From NCBI GenBank assembly GCA_030523425.1, contig JAUNIP010000006.1, positions 4,558 to 58,308 on the forward strand: a DNA stretch of 53,751 nt. The letters are read 5' to 3'. The DNA is from Coriobacteriia bacterium (lineage in GTDB: Bacteria; Actinomycetota; Coriobacteriia; Coriobacteriales; Eggerthellaceae). The notes under the pieces are model-generated. The model was given only the letters and a program-made list of their open reading frames with translations. It ran no database searches and was not told where the DNA came from. Made by a program: the position numbers and the translations under genes. Position 1 is the first letter of the stretch. Every line of letters begins with the position of its first letter. Shown here one piece after another: positions 31,176 through 41,924 of this stretch.

Positions 31176-32363
31176 TTAATTGGAGGCGGCGGCGTTGCTG
31201 GTTGTAGTGGTGGCGGCGGCATTAGCGGCCGCGGCATTGGTGGTCTTGTTGGTGTTGGTCTTGTGCTCGGCGGTCCACGCCTCAAGCGCCGCTGGGAAAT
31301 CCACGTTGTACACGTATATGCCGTCGGCGTTGTCCGCAGGCGTGACCTTGTTGCCATCCGAAGTGAGGGTCACGCTGTCGGGGGACGTGGTCACAAACTT
31401 CAAAGTGCCTGTGACCTGGTAAGTCTTGGTTTGCGGGCCGTACACCTCTTCGGCCGTGGAAGGCGTTTCGCTGCCGTCTTCGTACACTTCTATGTAGGCT
31501 GCGGCACCATTGGCCACCGAATACTGGAACGTCACGCACGTAGGCGCGGTTTCCACCACCGGAGTGGTGTTCACCGTGTTGGTGTTGTCGTTTACGGTGG
31601 TATCGGAAATGCCCGTGATGGGGATGTTCGAAACGTTGGTGTCGTCCTTCTTGCTGGTGCAGCTGACCACCGACGTGATGATGAACACCAGAAGCGCGAT
31701 GACGACCACCACTGCAATAACGAACGGCAGATACCTCAAAAACGACCGCGGCTTGCTTTCGGTGAACAGGTTGTCGTAAGACTGCTGCTGGCCAAAGGAA
31801 GAACCTGCTGCACCGCCAGCCCGCTGAGTGCGCCGGGAACCGCGCGAAGTCTCAACGCCTACGCCGCTTCGATAGCTGTAAGCATCGCCGGCATACTGGC
31901 GCGCCGCGCGGTCGGAATACAGCGCGCGCCCGGTCTGCTCGGAATACGGCGGATTGCGCCTTCCTGTGCGCTCGCTGGATTCGTAGGGCCGCGCAGCCGC
32001 ATATCCGGTGCGGCCGCGTTGAGGGCCATCCTGCACTTCAGTGCTGCGCGGACGCCTGCGGCCTTGGGCGGGCATGTCAAACCCGGTATTGAAGTCGGTG
32101 CGCACCTGAGAGTTCTGATACTGGTGCAAGTCGTCCAGGTACCGCGTAGTGATTTCGGTGGGATTCAGCCCCAGGTAGCGCGCATAGGCGTTCACCATGT
32201 TGCGGGCATACCCCTTTGGCGGCATATGGGCGAAGTCGCTGTCTTCGATGGCGCGCAGAATGTCCGGACGAATGCGCAGGCGACGGGCTGCTTCGTCAAG
32301 CCCCACGCCTTTCTGCTCGCGGGTTTCGCGCAGTATGGTTCCAAATGTGCCCAGACCAGCCAT
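31176..32363 (-). CDS. RodZ-like helix-turn-helix membrane protein
   Basis: A 395-residue protein: cytoplasmic XRE-type helix-turn-helix (about 7-75, LRETREQKGVGLDEAARRL), a basic disordered linker rich in Arg/Tyr/Ser (100-205), one membrane helix (about 210-234), a Thr/Asn-rich stretch, then an extracytoplasmic beta domain of the DUF4115 type and a low-complexity Ala/Thr/Asn tail. This is the layout of RodZ, which links MreB to the elongation machinery; in actinobacteria and others without MreB the role is less clear. It follows ftsK by 28 bp, as is common. Confidence 0.87.
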   Translation of the reverse strand: MAGLGTFGTILRETREQKGVGLDEAARRLRIRPDILRAIEDSDFAHMPPKGYARNMVNAYARYLGLNPTEITTRYLDDLHQYQNSQVRTDFNTGFDMPAQGRRRPRSTEVQDGPQRGRTGYAAARPYESSERTGRRNPPYSEQTGRALYSDRAARQYAGDAYSYRSGVGVETSRGSRRTQRAGGAAGSSFGQQQSYDNLFTESKPRSFLRYLPFVIAVVVVIALLVFIITSVVSCTSKKDDTNVSNIPITGISDTTVNDNTNTVNTTPVVETAPTCVTFQYSVANGAAAYIEVYEDGSETPSTAEEVYGPQTKTYQVTGTLKFVTTSPDSVTLTSDGNKVTPADNADGIYVYNVDFPAALEAWTAEHKTNTNKTTNAAAANAAATTTTSNAAASN

Positions 32364-32391
32364 GGCTTGGTGCTCCTTTGTCGTGAAACGC

Positions 32392-34872
<2,481 letters not shown>

Positions 34873-34915
34873 GCTTCTGTCTCCTTATGGTGCAGGTAAA
34901 GTTCGTTTAAAGAGC

Positions 34916-34944
34916 TGCGGGGCAGCCAAATTGGCCGCCCCGCA
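34916..34944 (-). terminator. Strong hairpin after rnj
   Basis: GCGGGGCAGCC (34917-34927) pairs with GGCCGCCCCGC (34933-34943), 11 bp with one wobble. In the minus direction it follows the rnj stop by about 40 bp but is trailed by AGCTCTTT rather than a clean T-run. The ftsK promoter -10 touches its first base. Confidence 0.5.
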
Positions 34945-34973
34945 ATTATACCCCAGTTCGCGCAGGTAAACAA
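34945..34973 (-). promoter_or_regulatory. Promoter of ftsK
   Basis: On the minus strand TTGTTT (34968-34973), 17 bp, TATAAT (34945-34950), immediately after the rnj stop and about 70 bp before ftsK. Confidence 0.65.
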
Positions 34974-34983
34974 AAACCGCACG

Positions 34984-36858
34984 TTATACATCAAGAATAT
35001 GGACAACGGTCATGGGTTTTTGCTTCGTGCGCTCCCACAGAAGCGAAAGCAGGGCGTCCTTTGCAGACTTGGAAAGGTCTTTGCCGGACCTTCCGCTGTC
35101 CATGGCACGCTTTAACGCCCCGGTCACGGTCTTTTCCAGGTCGCGGTTCAGATACGGGTCGTCGCCGCCGGTGATGCCGCGCATGTCTATGCTCACCGGG
35201 CCCACCACGCGCTTGCCGGCCGCGTCCACGGCAGCCGAAACCACCGCCACGCCTTGGGCCACCAACGCATTGCGCTCGTCAAGCACTTCCTGGGATGTAT
35301 CTCCCACCGAAAGCCCGTCTACGTACACGATGCCGCTTTGCACCGGTTCGCCCTGCTTCACGCCGGAAGCGGAAATCTCAAGCGATTCGCCGTTTTCCAG
35401 AATGAACACGTGATCTTCGGCTATGCCGGTGGCGTTGGCCAACTTGGCATGCGCGCGCAGGTGCGTGGCTTCGCCGTGCACGGGCATGAAGTACGTGGGC
35501 TGCACTATGGACAGCACCAGCTTCAGCTCTTCAGCGCCGGCGTGGCCCGAAACGTGCACCATGGCGCGGTTTTTGTCCCACACGTCCGCGCCAATCTTGG
35601 AAAGCATGTTCACAATGCGCGTGACGGCCTTTTCGTTGCCTGGCACCGGCGTGGCGCTGATAATGACGGTATCGCCTTCGTCGATGTCGATGGTCTTGTG
35701 TTCGCCGCTGGCTATGCGCGAAAGGGCCGAAAGCGGCTCACCTTGGCTGCCGGTGCACATGATGACCAGCTGCTCGGGCGGCACGCCCTTCAGGTAGTAG
35801 GCGTCAATCAGGTTCTCATCCGAAATGGTAAGGTAGCCCAAGCGCCGCGCGATGTCGGTGTTTTGCACCATGGAACGCCCGGTGACCACCACTTTCCGGT
35901 GGCACGCCACCGCAGCGTCGCAGATCTGCTGCATGCGGTGGATGTGGCTGGCGAACGACGCGATGATCACGCGCCCCTTCGCGTTTTCGATGATGCCGCG
36001 CAGCGTCTTGCCCACTTCGGCTTCGGAAGGAGTGAACGACGTCTTCACGGAATTGGTGGAGTCGCTCATCATAAGGTCTACGCCAATGGATCCGAACCTG
36101 GCCAACGCGCCGAAATCGGTAAGCACGCCGTCTATGGGCGACTGGTCCAACTTGAAGTCACCCGTGTGCAGCACGTTGCCGGCGGGCGTTTGCAAGAAGA
36201 TGCCCAAGGCACCCGGGATGGAATGGTTCACGTCGAAGAATTCCACCTTCATGCGGCCTAATTGTATGGTTTGGCCACCGTTTACTTCCACCAGCTGGGC
36301 GTTTTTGATGCCATGTTCCTTCAGCTTGCCTTCTATCAGGCCTAACGTCATCTTCGACCCGTAGATGGGCACCTGCACGTCAAGGTCTTTCAGCAAATAC
36401 GGGATGGTGCCGGTGTGGTCTTCGTGGCCGTGCGTGATTACGATGCCGCGAAGCTTGTGGGCGTTTTCCAGCACATAGGTGTAGTCCGGCAGTATGAGGT
36501 CTACGCCGGGATGGTCGTCATCGGGAAACATCAGGCCAGCGTCGTCGACAATCATGTCGTTGCCGCATTCGAACACCGTCATGTTCTTGCCGATAGCGTC
36601 AAGGCCGCCTAAGGGGATGACCTTGCAGGTTACCAACGGCTGGTCAGAGGGCGCGGTGCGCTTTTTCTTCTTGGACCGTTGGCCTTGGTTGGCCGGGGCC
36701 TGTTGTTGGTTGCCGCGGGTGAGCTGAGGGCGTTCGCGCTCTAGCTTCACATGCTTGTAGGAATGAGTGCGGCGTTTTTCGTTGCCGGAGCGCGGATTCT
36801 GCTGCTTTTTCTGCGCAGCATCGCCTTCGCGCTTCTGGCGCTGATCGTTTTGCTCCAT
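34984..36858 (-). CDS. rnj: Ribonuclease J
   Basis: Metallo-beta-lactamase/beta-CASP ribonuclease with 5'-3' exo- and endonuclease activity, 624 residues. A lysine/glutamine-rich N-terminal tail of about 75 residues precedes the catalytic domain (HGHEDHTG at 143-150; the beta-CASP region includes DSTNS and SGHAGAEELK). ATG 36858 is preferred to a GTG two codons upstream because AAGGAAG fits it better. It follows dapA by about 90 bp, with a hairpin between. dapA-rnj adjacency is widespread in actinobacteria. Confidence 0.96.
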   Translation of the reverse strand: MEQNDQRQKREGDAAQKKQQNPRSGNEKRRTHSYKHVKLERERPQLTRGNQQQAPANQGQRSKKKKRTAPSDQPLVTCKVIPLGGLDAIGKNMTVFECGNDMIVDDAGLMFPDDDHPGVDLILPDYTYVLENAHKLRGIVITHGHEDHTGTIPYLLKDLDVQVPIYGSKMTLGLIEGKLKEHGIKNAQLVEVNGGQTIQLGRMKVEFFDVNHSIPGALGIFLQTPAGNVLHTGDFKLDQSPIDGVLTDFGALARFGSIGVDLMMSDSTNSVKTSFTPSEAEVGKTLRGIIENAKGRVIIASFASHIHRMQQICDAAVACHRKVVVTGRSMVQNTDIARRLGYLTISDENLIDAYYLKGVPPEQLVIMCTGSQGEPLSALSRIASGEHKTIDIDEGDTVIISATPVPGNEKAVTRIVNMLSKIGADVWDKNRAMVHVSGHAGAEELKLVLSIVQPTYFMPVHGEATHLRAHAKLANATGIAEDHVFILENGESLEISASGVKQGEPVQSGIVYVDGLSVGDTSQEVLDERNALVAQGVAVVSAAVDAAGKRVVGPVSIDMRGITGGDDPYLNRDLEKTVTGALKRAMDSGRSGKDLSKSAKDALLSLLWERTKQKPMTVVHILDV

Positions 36859-36892
36859 TTTCACTTCCTTTGTATTCAGTTGTTACATAACA

Positions 36893-36916
36893 CCGCGCCG
36901 AAACGCTTCGGCGCGG
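36893..36916 (-). terminator. Perfect 10-bp hairpin between dapA and rnj
   Basis: CCGCGCCGAA (36893-36902) and TTCGGCGCGG (36907-36916) around a four-base loop. No clear T-run follows on the minus strand (TGTTATG), so it may be a weak terminator or an mRNA processing/stability element. Confidence 0.5.
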
Positions 36917-36947
36917 ACACAGCTAAGGTGGTGCGGGGGCGCTTGCC

Positions 36948-37841
36948 TTACAGGACGCCCACCTCACGCATAATGCCAGCAAGCGTTTCCGATTGCTGGG
37001 GCGTTGCATCTATCAGGGGCAGGCGCACACCGCCTACGGGGAAGCCCTCCAGCTTCAAGGCTTCCTTCACCAAAATGGGATTGGTGGTGGCGAACAAGCC
37101 CTCCATCAGGGGCAACAATTTTTCGTTAGCGGCTTCGGCTTCTTCTGTTTTGCCGTCAACGAATAGGTTGATAATTTCTTTCATGCGCGCCGGGGCCACG
37201 TTGCCTATAGTGCTGACAACGCCCACGCCGCCTAGCTTCATGATATCTAACGTGGAAGAGTCATCGCCCGAATACACGTAGAAGCCCTCCGGTGCGCCAT
37301 CGATGATGGCCTTCACCTGCTCCATGTTGCCCGACGCTTCCTTGATGCCCACGATGTTGGGCACGTCGTGCGCCAAGCGCAGCGTGGTTTCGGCTGTCAT
37401 GTTCACGCTGCAGCGGCCGGGGATGTTGTACAGCAAGATGGGCAGGTCAACCGCTTCGGCGATGGCCTTGAAGTGCTGGTACATGCCTTCCTGGGGCGGC
37501 TTGTTGTAGTACGGCACCACCAGCAGAAGGCCGTCCACGCCTAGCTTTTCCACCTGTTGGGCAAAGTCTACCGAATCGGCCGTGCAGTTGTCGCCGGCGT
37601 AGGCGATAACCGGCACGCGGCCTGCGACCGCTTCTACCACGGCCTTGAACAGCTCGATCTTTTGCGGGTAGAAGATGGTGGGTGCCTCCCCGGTGGTGGC
37701 GTTGATCACCAAGCTGTCCGCCCCGCCTTCAATCAGGCGGTCTGCCAATTCGCACGCACGCTTTAAGTCTAGTTCCAAATCCGGCGTGAACGGGGTGACC
37801 ATAGCCGGGATAAGACGACCGAATTGCAGATGAGCAGTCAT
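36948..37841 (-). CDS. dapA: 4-hydroxy-tetrahydrodipicolinate synthase
   Basis: First committed enzyme of the diaminopimelate route, condensing pyruvate with aspartate semialdehyde. 297 residues; the catalytic Tyr and Schiff-base Lys lie in LLYNIPGR and NIVGIKEASG. Follows dapB by 58 bp in the same direction, so the two form one unit. Confidence 0.96.
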   Translation of the reverse strand: MTAHLQFGRLIPAMVTPFTPDLELDLKRACELADRLIEGGADSLVINATTGEAPTIFYPQKIELFKAVVEAVAGRVPVIAYAGDNCTADSVDFAQQVEKLGVDGLLLVVPYYNKPPQEGMYQHFKAIAEAVDLPILLYNIPGRCSVNMTAETTLRLAHDVPNIVGIKEASGNMEQVKAIIDGAPEGFYVYSGDDSSTLDIMKLGGVGVVSTIGNVAPARMKEIINLFVDGKTEEAEAANEKLLPLMEGLFATTNPILVKEALKLEGFPVGGVRLPLIDATPQQSETLAGIMREVGVL

Positions 37842-37899
37842 GTGTTTCTCCTACCTTTACGCCCAATCGTAGCGCAGCACGTGTGCTGTACGGAATAGT

Positions 37900-38670
37900 T
37901 TAGCCCATGAAGTTCTCTAAGCCCACTATCAATCCGCTTTTATCGGTGACGCTTCTGATTCCAAGCAGCACGCCCGGCATGTACGATTCGCGGTCCCACG
38001 AATCGTGGCGGATGGTAAGGGTTTGGCCCATGGACCCGAAAATGACTTCCTGGCTGGCCACATAGCCCATGGAGCGCACGGAATGCACCGGCACGCCTTC
38101 CACCAGCGCGCCACGGGCGCCCGCAGCGCCTTCGATTTCGGTTTCAGCGCCAGGGGCAGCGCTTATGCGGCCGTCACGGGCTTCGCTGATAATCTGAGCG
38201 GTGCGCACCGCCGTGCCCGAAGGGGCGTCCTTCTTGTTGCAATGGTGCAGCTCTATGACTTCCGCTTCCGGGAAGAAGGGGGCAGCCGCCTTGGCGAACT
38301 GCATCATCAGCACCGCGCCCGTGGTGAAGTTGGGGGCGTAAAACAGGCAGGTGCCTTCCAGGGCCAAACGGGCAAGTTCTTCAAGCTTGGCGTTGGAAAG
38401 ACCTGTGGTACCCACCACGCAGTTCACGCCGGCCGGCAAGGCAACGCGCAACGTGCTTTCTACCACGGCCGGCGCGGTGAAGTCCACCAACACCTGGAAG
38501 CTTTCAGCCGCCAGCGCTTCTTGGATGGAAGCATAAGTGGGATAACTGGCGTCAGCAAAAGCATGGGGGTCAATCCCGCACACCAGCTGCATATCTTCGG
38601 CAGCAGAAACGGCGTTAACGGCCGCAGAGCCCATACGCCCCGCGCATCCGGCAACAGCAACGGTAATCAT
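37900..38670 (-). CDS. dapB: 4-hydroxy-tetrahydrodipicolinate reductase
   Basis: NAD(P)H-dependent reductase following DapA. N-terminal Rossmann motif VAGCAGRMGSA, catalytic segment ELHHCNKKDAPSGTA, 256 residues. Upstream of dapA in the same operon; a strong hairpin separates it from pnp. Confidence 0.96.
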   Translation of the reverse strand: MITVAVAGCAGRMGSAAVNAVSAAEDMQLVCGIDPHAFADASYPTYASIQEALAAESFQVLVDFTAPAVVESTLRVALPAGVNCVVGTTGLSNAKLEELARLALEGTCLFYAPNFTTGAVLMMQFAKAAAPFFPEAEVIELHHCNKKDAPSGTAVRTAQIISEARDGRISAAPGAETEIEGAAGARGALVEGVPVHSVRSMGYVASQEVIFGSMGQTLTIRHDSWDRESYMPGVLLGIRSVTDKSGLIVGLENFMG

Positions 38671-38696
38671 AAGTGTTCCTTCCTAAGGGTAAGGCA

Positions 38697-38724
38697 AGGG
38701 GCTTCGGCGGTTGCCGAAGCCCCT
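38697..38724 (-). terminator. Terminator-like hairpin between pnp and dapB
   Basis: AGGGGCTTCGGC (38697-38708) and GCCGAAGCCCCT (38713-38724), a perfect 12-bp stem with a GGTT loop. On the minus strand it is followed by TGCCTTACC, not a T-run, so it may act as a 3' stabiliser or partial terminator. Confidence 0.6.
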
Positions 38725-38754
38725 GGTTCGTTTACGGCTTAGCGTTCGAGGGAC

Positions 38755-40947
38755 TTAGCCCTTGTGGCTGCGACGGGGGGTGCGGCCGTTGTCGCGGTTG
38801 TTGCGGCCCGGGCGATTGTCGCGCGCGGGGCGGCTGTCGCCGCGAGGGGCGCTGCCTTCGGGGGCATCGGGCTTGTTCAGGCGGTCCAGGCTGATTTTGC
38901 CCTTGTCGTCGACGTCGATGACTTCCACTTCCACCATGTCGCCCAAGTTCAGCACGTCTTCCACCTTGCCCACGCGGCCGTTGGCCATGCGGCTGATGTG
39001 CAGCAGGCCGTCCTTGCCCGGGGTCAGCTTGATGAAGGCACCGAAGTCCTTGATGCCCACCACTTCGCCGGTGTAGTGCTCGCCCACTTCGGGCTCCTTC
39101 ACAATACCTAAGATCATGGCCTTGGCAGCTTCGCCGGCAGGGCCTTCCACCGCAGCAATGTGGATGGTGCCGTCTTCCAGAATTTCAATGGTGGCGCCAG
39201 TTTCGTCCTGGATTCCGCGTACCACCTTGCCGCCGGTGCCAATAACGTCGCGAATCTTGTCCACCGGGATGTGGATTGTTTCGATGCGCGGCGCGGTGTC
39301 ACGCAGCTGCTCGCGCGGCGCGGGGATTTCCTGCAGCATGGCATTCAGAATGAACGCGCGGCCTTCCTTGGCCTGGGCCAACGCGCGGGCCAAAATTTCC
39401 ACGGAAAGCCCCTTGGCCTTGTTGTCCATCTGCAGCGCGGTGATGCCTGCTTCGGTGCCGCACACCTTGAAGTCCATGTCGCCCAGGAAGTCTTCCAGGC
39501 CCTGGATGTCAGACAGAATGACAACATCGTCGCCTTCTTTGATAAGGCCCATGGCAATGCCGGAAACCGGGCGCTTGATGGGCACGCCGGCATCCATCAG
39601 GGCCAAGGTGGAACCGCAGGTGGAAGCCATGGAAGAAGAACCGTTCGACTCCATGACCTCGGACACCACGCGGATGGCGTACGGGAATTCGTCTTCGGAA
39701 GGCAGCACGGGGATTAGCGCACGTTCCGCCAGGGCACCATGGCCCACTTCGCGGCGTTTGGGCGAACCCATGCGGCCCACTTCGCCGGTGCAATACGGCG
39801 GGAAGTTGTAGTGGTGCATGTAGCGCTTGCCTTCCACCGGTTCGATGGTGTCCAAGCGCTGCCATTCGTTGAGCATGCCTAACGTGGCAACGCTCATGAC
39901 CTGCGTCTGGCCACGCTGGAACAGGCCGGAGCCGTGCACGCGGGGCAAGTACCCGGGCACAATGTGCAGCGGGCGAATCTCGTTGCTGGCGCGACCGTCG
40001 GCGCGCTCACCGGTTTCTATAACCATAGCGCGCATAGCCTTCTTTTCCAGGGCCTTAGTGGCCGCCGCAATGTCGGCACCCCAGGCTTGCTGTTCCTCTT
40101 CGGTGAAGTTGTCGGCCTTGATGGCGGCCTTCAGCTGCTCAACCTTGGCCATGCGGGAAAGCTTGTCGGCATCGCGCAGAGCGGCAGACATAGCGTCGAA
40201 GTACGGCGCCACCTTTTCTTCGATGGACGGGTCAGCCTGGTGGATGGAATACTCCATGGGCTCCGGGTTCACCTTGGCCAGGAATTCTGCCTGCTTTTCG
40301 CAGAAGGCGGCAATGGCCTTTTGGCCCAGGTTCATGGCGGCCAACATGTCCTCTTCGGAAATCTCTTCGGCGCCGGCTTCCACCATGGAAATGTAGTCGG
40401 CGGTGCCGGCAATGGTCAGCTCCAGGTCGGAATTCGCCTGTTCGGCGTAGGTGGGGTTCACAATGAAGTCACCGGTGGTCTTGTCGCGACCGATACGCAC
40501 GCAGGCTGCCGGGCCGTCAAACGGAGCGCCACCCACCATGAGTGCCGCAGAAGCGCCGGACACGCACACGGTGTCAGGCGGGTTCTGGCCGTCGCATACC
40601 AGCGTGGTGGCCACTACGTGCACTTCCTGCTTGAAGCCGTCGGGGAAGCCCGGGCGGATGGGGCGATCGATCATGCGGGCGTTCAAGGTGCCCTGCTCGG
40701 AAGGACGGGCTTCGCGTTTCAGGTAACCGCCGGGAATGCGGCCCACGGAATACATCTTTTCGATGTAATCCACCGTCAGCGGGAAGAAGTCGTAGTTCTT
40801 TTCTTCCTTGGAAACCACCGCCGTCACCAGGATGGTGGTTTCTCCTTGGGTGCACAGCACCGCGCCCGTGGCCTGCTTGGCAAGCTCGCCGGTTTCCAGC
40901 CTGTACTGCTTTCCGTACAGCTCGAAGGATTCAACAATTTTTTCCAT
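38755..40947 (-). CDS. pnp: Polyribonucleotide nucleotidyltransferase (PNPase)
   Basis: 3'-5' phosphorolytic exoribonuclease, 730 residues. Two RNase PH domains (the second around GRASNEIRPLHIVPGYLPR and HHYNFPPYCTGEVGRMG), a KH domain (IRDVIGTGGKVVRGIQ), an S1 domain (GEHYTGEVVGIKDFGAFIKL), and an Arg/Gly/Asn-rich tail. Downstream of rpsO, the classic rpsO-pnp pair. The 200 bp between them are highly structured; see the leader entry. Confidence 0.97.
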   Translation of the reverse strand: MEKIVESFELYGKQYRLETGELAKQATGAVLCTQGETTILVTAVVSKEEKNYDFFPLTVDYIEKMYSVGRIPGGYLKREARPSEQGTLNARMIDRPIRPGFPDGFKQEVHVVATTLVCDGQNPPDTVCVSGASAALMVGGAPFDGPAACVRIGRDKTTGDFIVNPTYAEQANSDLELTIAGTADYISMVEAGAEEISEEDMLAAMNLGQKAIAAFCEKQAEFLAKVNPEPMEYSIHQADPSIEEKVAPYFDAMSAALRDADKLSRMAKVEQLKAAIKADNFTEEEQQAWGADIAAATKALEKKAMRAMVIETGERADGRASNEIRPLHIVPGYLPRVHGSGLFQRGQTQVMSVATLGMLNEWQRLDTIEPVEGKRYMHHYNFPPYCTGEVGRMGSPKRREVGHGALAERALIPVLPSEDEFPYAIRVVSEVMESNGSSSMASTCGSTLALMDAGVPIKRPVSGIAMGLIKEGDDVVILSDIQGLEDFLGDMDFKVCGTEAGITALQMDNKAKGLSVEILARALAQAKEGRAFILNAMLQEIPAPREQLRDTAPRIETIHIPVDKIRDVIGTGGKVVRGIQDETGATIEILEDGTIHIAAVEGPAGEAAKAMILGIVKEPEVGEHYTGEVVGIKDFGAFIKLTPGKDGLLHISRMANGRVGKVEDVLNLGDMVEVEVIDVDDKGKISLDRLNKPDAPEGSAPRGDSRPARDNRPGRNNRDNGRTPRRSHKG

Positions 40948-40980
40948 ATGCTTTCTTTCTGTTTCCTCATGCGCCCTATT

Positions 40981-41110
40981 GCGCCTGAGCTTCTTCGGAG
41001 GCGCTACTTAACGGTTCACGCTTCCCCGAGCAGGAAAACCTCATGCCTTCCCGACCGGTCCTTTACGTTGGGAAGGTTGCCCTCCCCCTTAGGCAGCCAT
41101 GCGGGCTACC
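40981..41110 (-). promoter_or_regulatory. Structured pnp leader with mutually exclusive helices
   Basis: Read on the minus strand, the rpsO-pnp gap can form: a 7-bp hairpin at 41092-41110; a 7-bp hairpin with GCAA tetraloop (41070-41087, GGGGAGG/CCTTCCC); an alternative pairing of the same CCTTCCC (41070-41076) with GGGAAGG at 41046-41052; and a stem GCGCCT/AGGCGC (40981-41004). The second and third cannot coexist. PNPase is known to autoregulate through its leader in enterobacteria; whether this leader does so is inference. Confidence 0.45.
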
Positions 41111-41115
41111 TAGCA

Positions 41116-41139
41116 CAAAGCCCGCGGATGCGGGCTTTG
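41116..41139 (-). terminator. Terminator after rpsO
   Basis: CAAAGCCCGC (41116-41125) pairs with GCGGGCTTTG (41130-41139). In the minus direction the stem is followed by TGCTAGG, so only the stem's own TTT is available; partial read-through into pnp is likely since I see no separate pnp promoter. Confidence 0.6.
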
Positions 41140-41149
41140 ACGTGCTCAA

Positions 41150-41437
41150 TTAGATGTTGTCGCGGATGCCAAGCTTCTTGATAAGAGCGCGATATTCTTC
41201 GATGTCGCGGTCCTTGATGTACTTCAGCAGGCCGCGACGCTTACCGATAAGCATCATAAGGCCACGACGGGAATGGTTGTCCTTCTTGTTCACCTTCAGA
41301 TGCTCGGTCAGGTTGCGGATGCGTTCGGACAGGATGGCCACCTGCACCTCGGCGCTGCCGGAATCGGTTTCGCTCTTGCCGAATTCCTTGATCAGTTCGG
41401 CCGTACGTTCTTTGGAAATGCTCAGCTTATCAGCCAT
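41150..41437 (-). CDS. rpsO: 30S ribosomal protein S15
   Basis: Primary 16S rRNA-binding protein of the small subunit. 95 residues, a few more than the usual 89 owing to the N-terminus (MADKLSIS); the core [37 protein letters not shown] and IKKLGIR is standard. It has its own promoter and a hairpin-rich leader, suggesting autoregulation. Confidence 0.97.
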   Translation of the reverse strand: MADKLSISKERTAELIKEFGKSETDSGSAEVQVAILSERIRNLTEHLKVNKKDNHSRRGLMMLIGKRRGLLKYIKDRDIEEYRALIKKLGIRDNI

Positions 41438-41454
41438 GACTTCCCACCTTTCTT

Positions 41455-41488
41455 GCGGCTTCGTGCCGCCTTAGGGCGCATGTGCGCC
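41455..41488 (-). promoter_or_regulatory. Hairpins in the rpsO leader, candidate S15 operator
   Basis: GGCGCA/TGCGCC (41475-41488) and GCGGC/GCCGC (41455-41469) lie just before the ribosome site of rpsO. S15 represses its own mRNA in many bacteria by binding structurally varied leaders; these two stems are in the right place, but the fold is not demonstrated. Confidence 0.4.
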
Positions 41489-41573
41489 GGTTTGTCGTGC
41501 TTGAGGCTGAGCGTGCAAGCAAGGCGGCATGCACACCAAGCATCAAGTGTTCGCTGCAAAGCGCAGCCTTTAT

Positions 41574-41602
41574 AGTTTAGTTGGTTATGCGGCGTTGCAC
41601 AA
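41574..41602 (-). promoter_or_regulatory. Probable rpsO promoter
   Basis: On the minus strand TTGTGC (41597-41602), 17 bp, TAAACT (41574-41579), giving a leader of about 130 nt. Confidence 0.45.
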
Positions 41603-41620
41603 GGAAAAATTATGTGAGTT

Positions 41621-41866
41621 TTATGCTTGTGCCTGGGCTTCGCGTAACGCCTTGCACAGCTGATCGGCGCACGACGTGGGACGCGGGCCGCAGGTGTTGC
41701 CTTCCAGCAAATTGCACACCTGGTCTACGGTCATGCCGCGCACCAGCTTGGAAATTGCCTTCAGGTTGCCGTTGCACCCGCCGGTGAAGCGCACATCCTG
41801 CACCACGTCGCCGTCTAGTTCCACATCTATGAAGCGGGCGCACACGCCCTTGGTCATATATTGCAT
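41621..41866 (-). CDS. TSCPD domain protein
   Basis: An 81-residue protein of the small TIGR03905-type TSCPD family; characteristic segments are VRFTGGCNGNLKAISKL and GNTCGPRPTSCADQL. It has five conserved-looking cysteines. The TSCPD domain also occurs at the end of class II ribonucleotide reductases, where it binds metal or nucleic acid; the free form's function is not known. It lies alone between recO and rpsO, with AGGGGG before its ATG. Confidence 0.85.
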   Translation of the reverse strand: MQYMTKGVCARFIDVELDGDVVQDVRFTGGCNGNLKAISKLVRGMTVDQVCNLLEGNTCGPRPTSCADQLCKALREAQAQA

Positions 41867-41924
41867 GGTTAAACCCCCTAGTGCTTCGTTTTTTCAGGAA
41901 GTATACCACGCAGCGCGCACGGCT

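Noticed and set aside
39934-41181. 415-codon plus-strand frame across pnp and rpsO
   Set aside because: Runs antisense through two certain genes and their structured gap.
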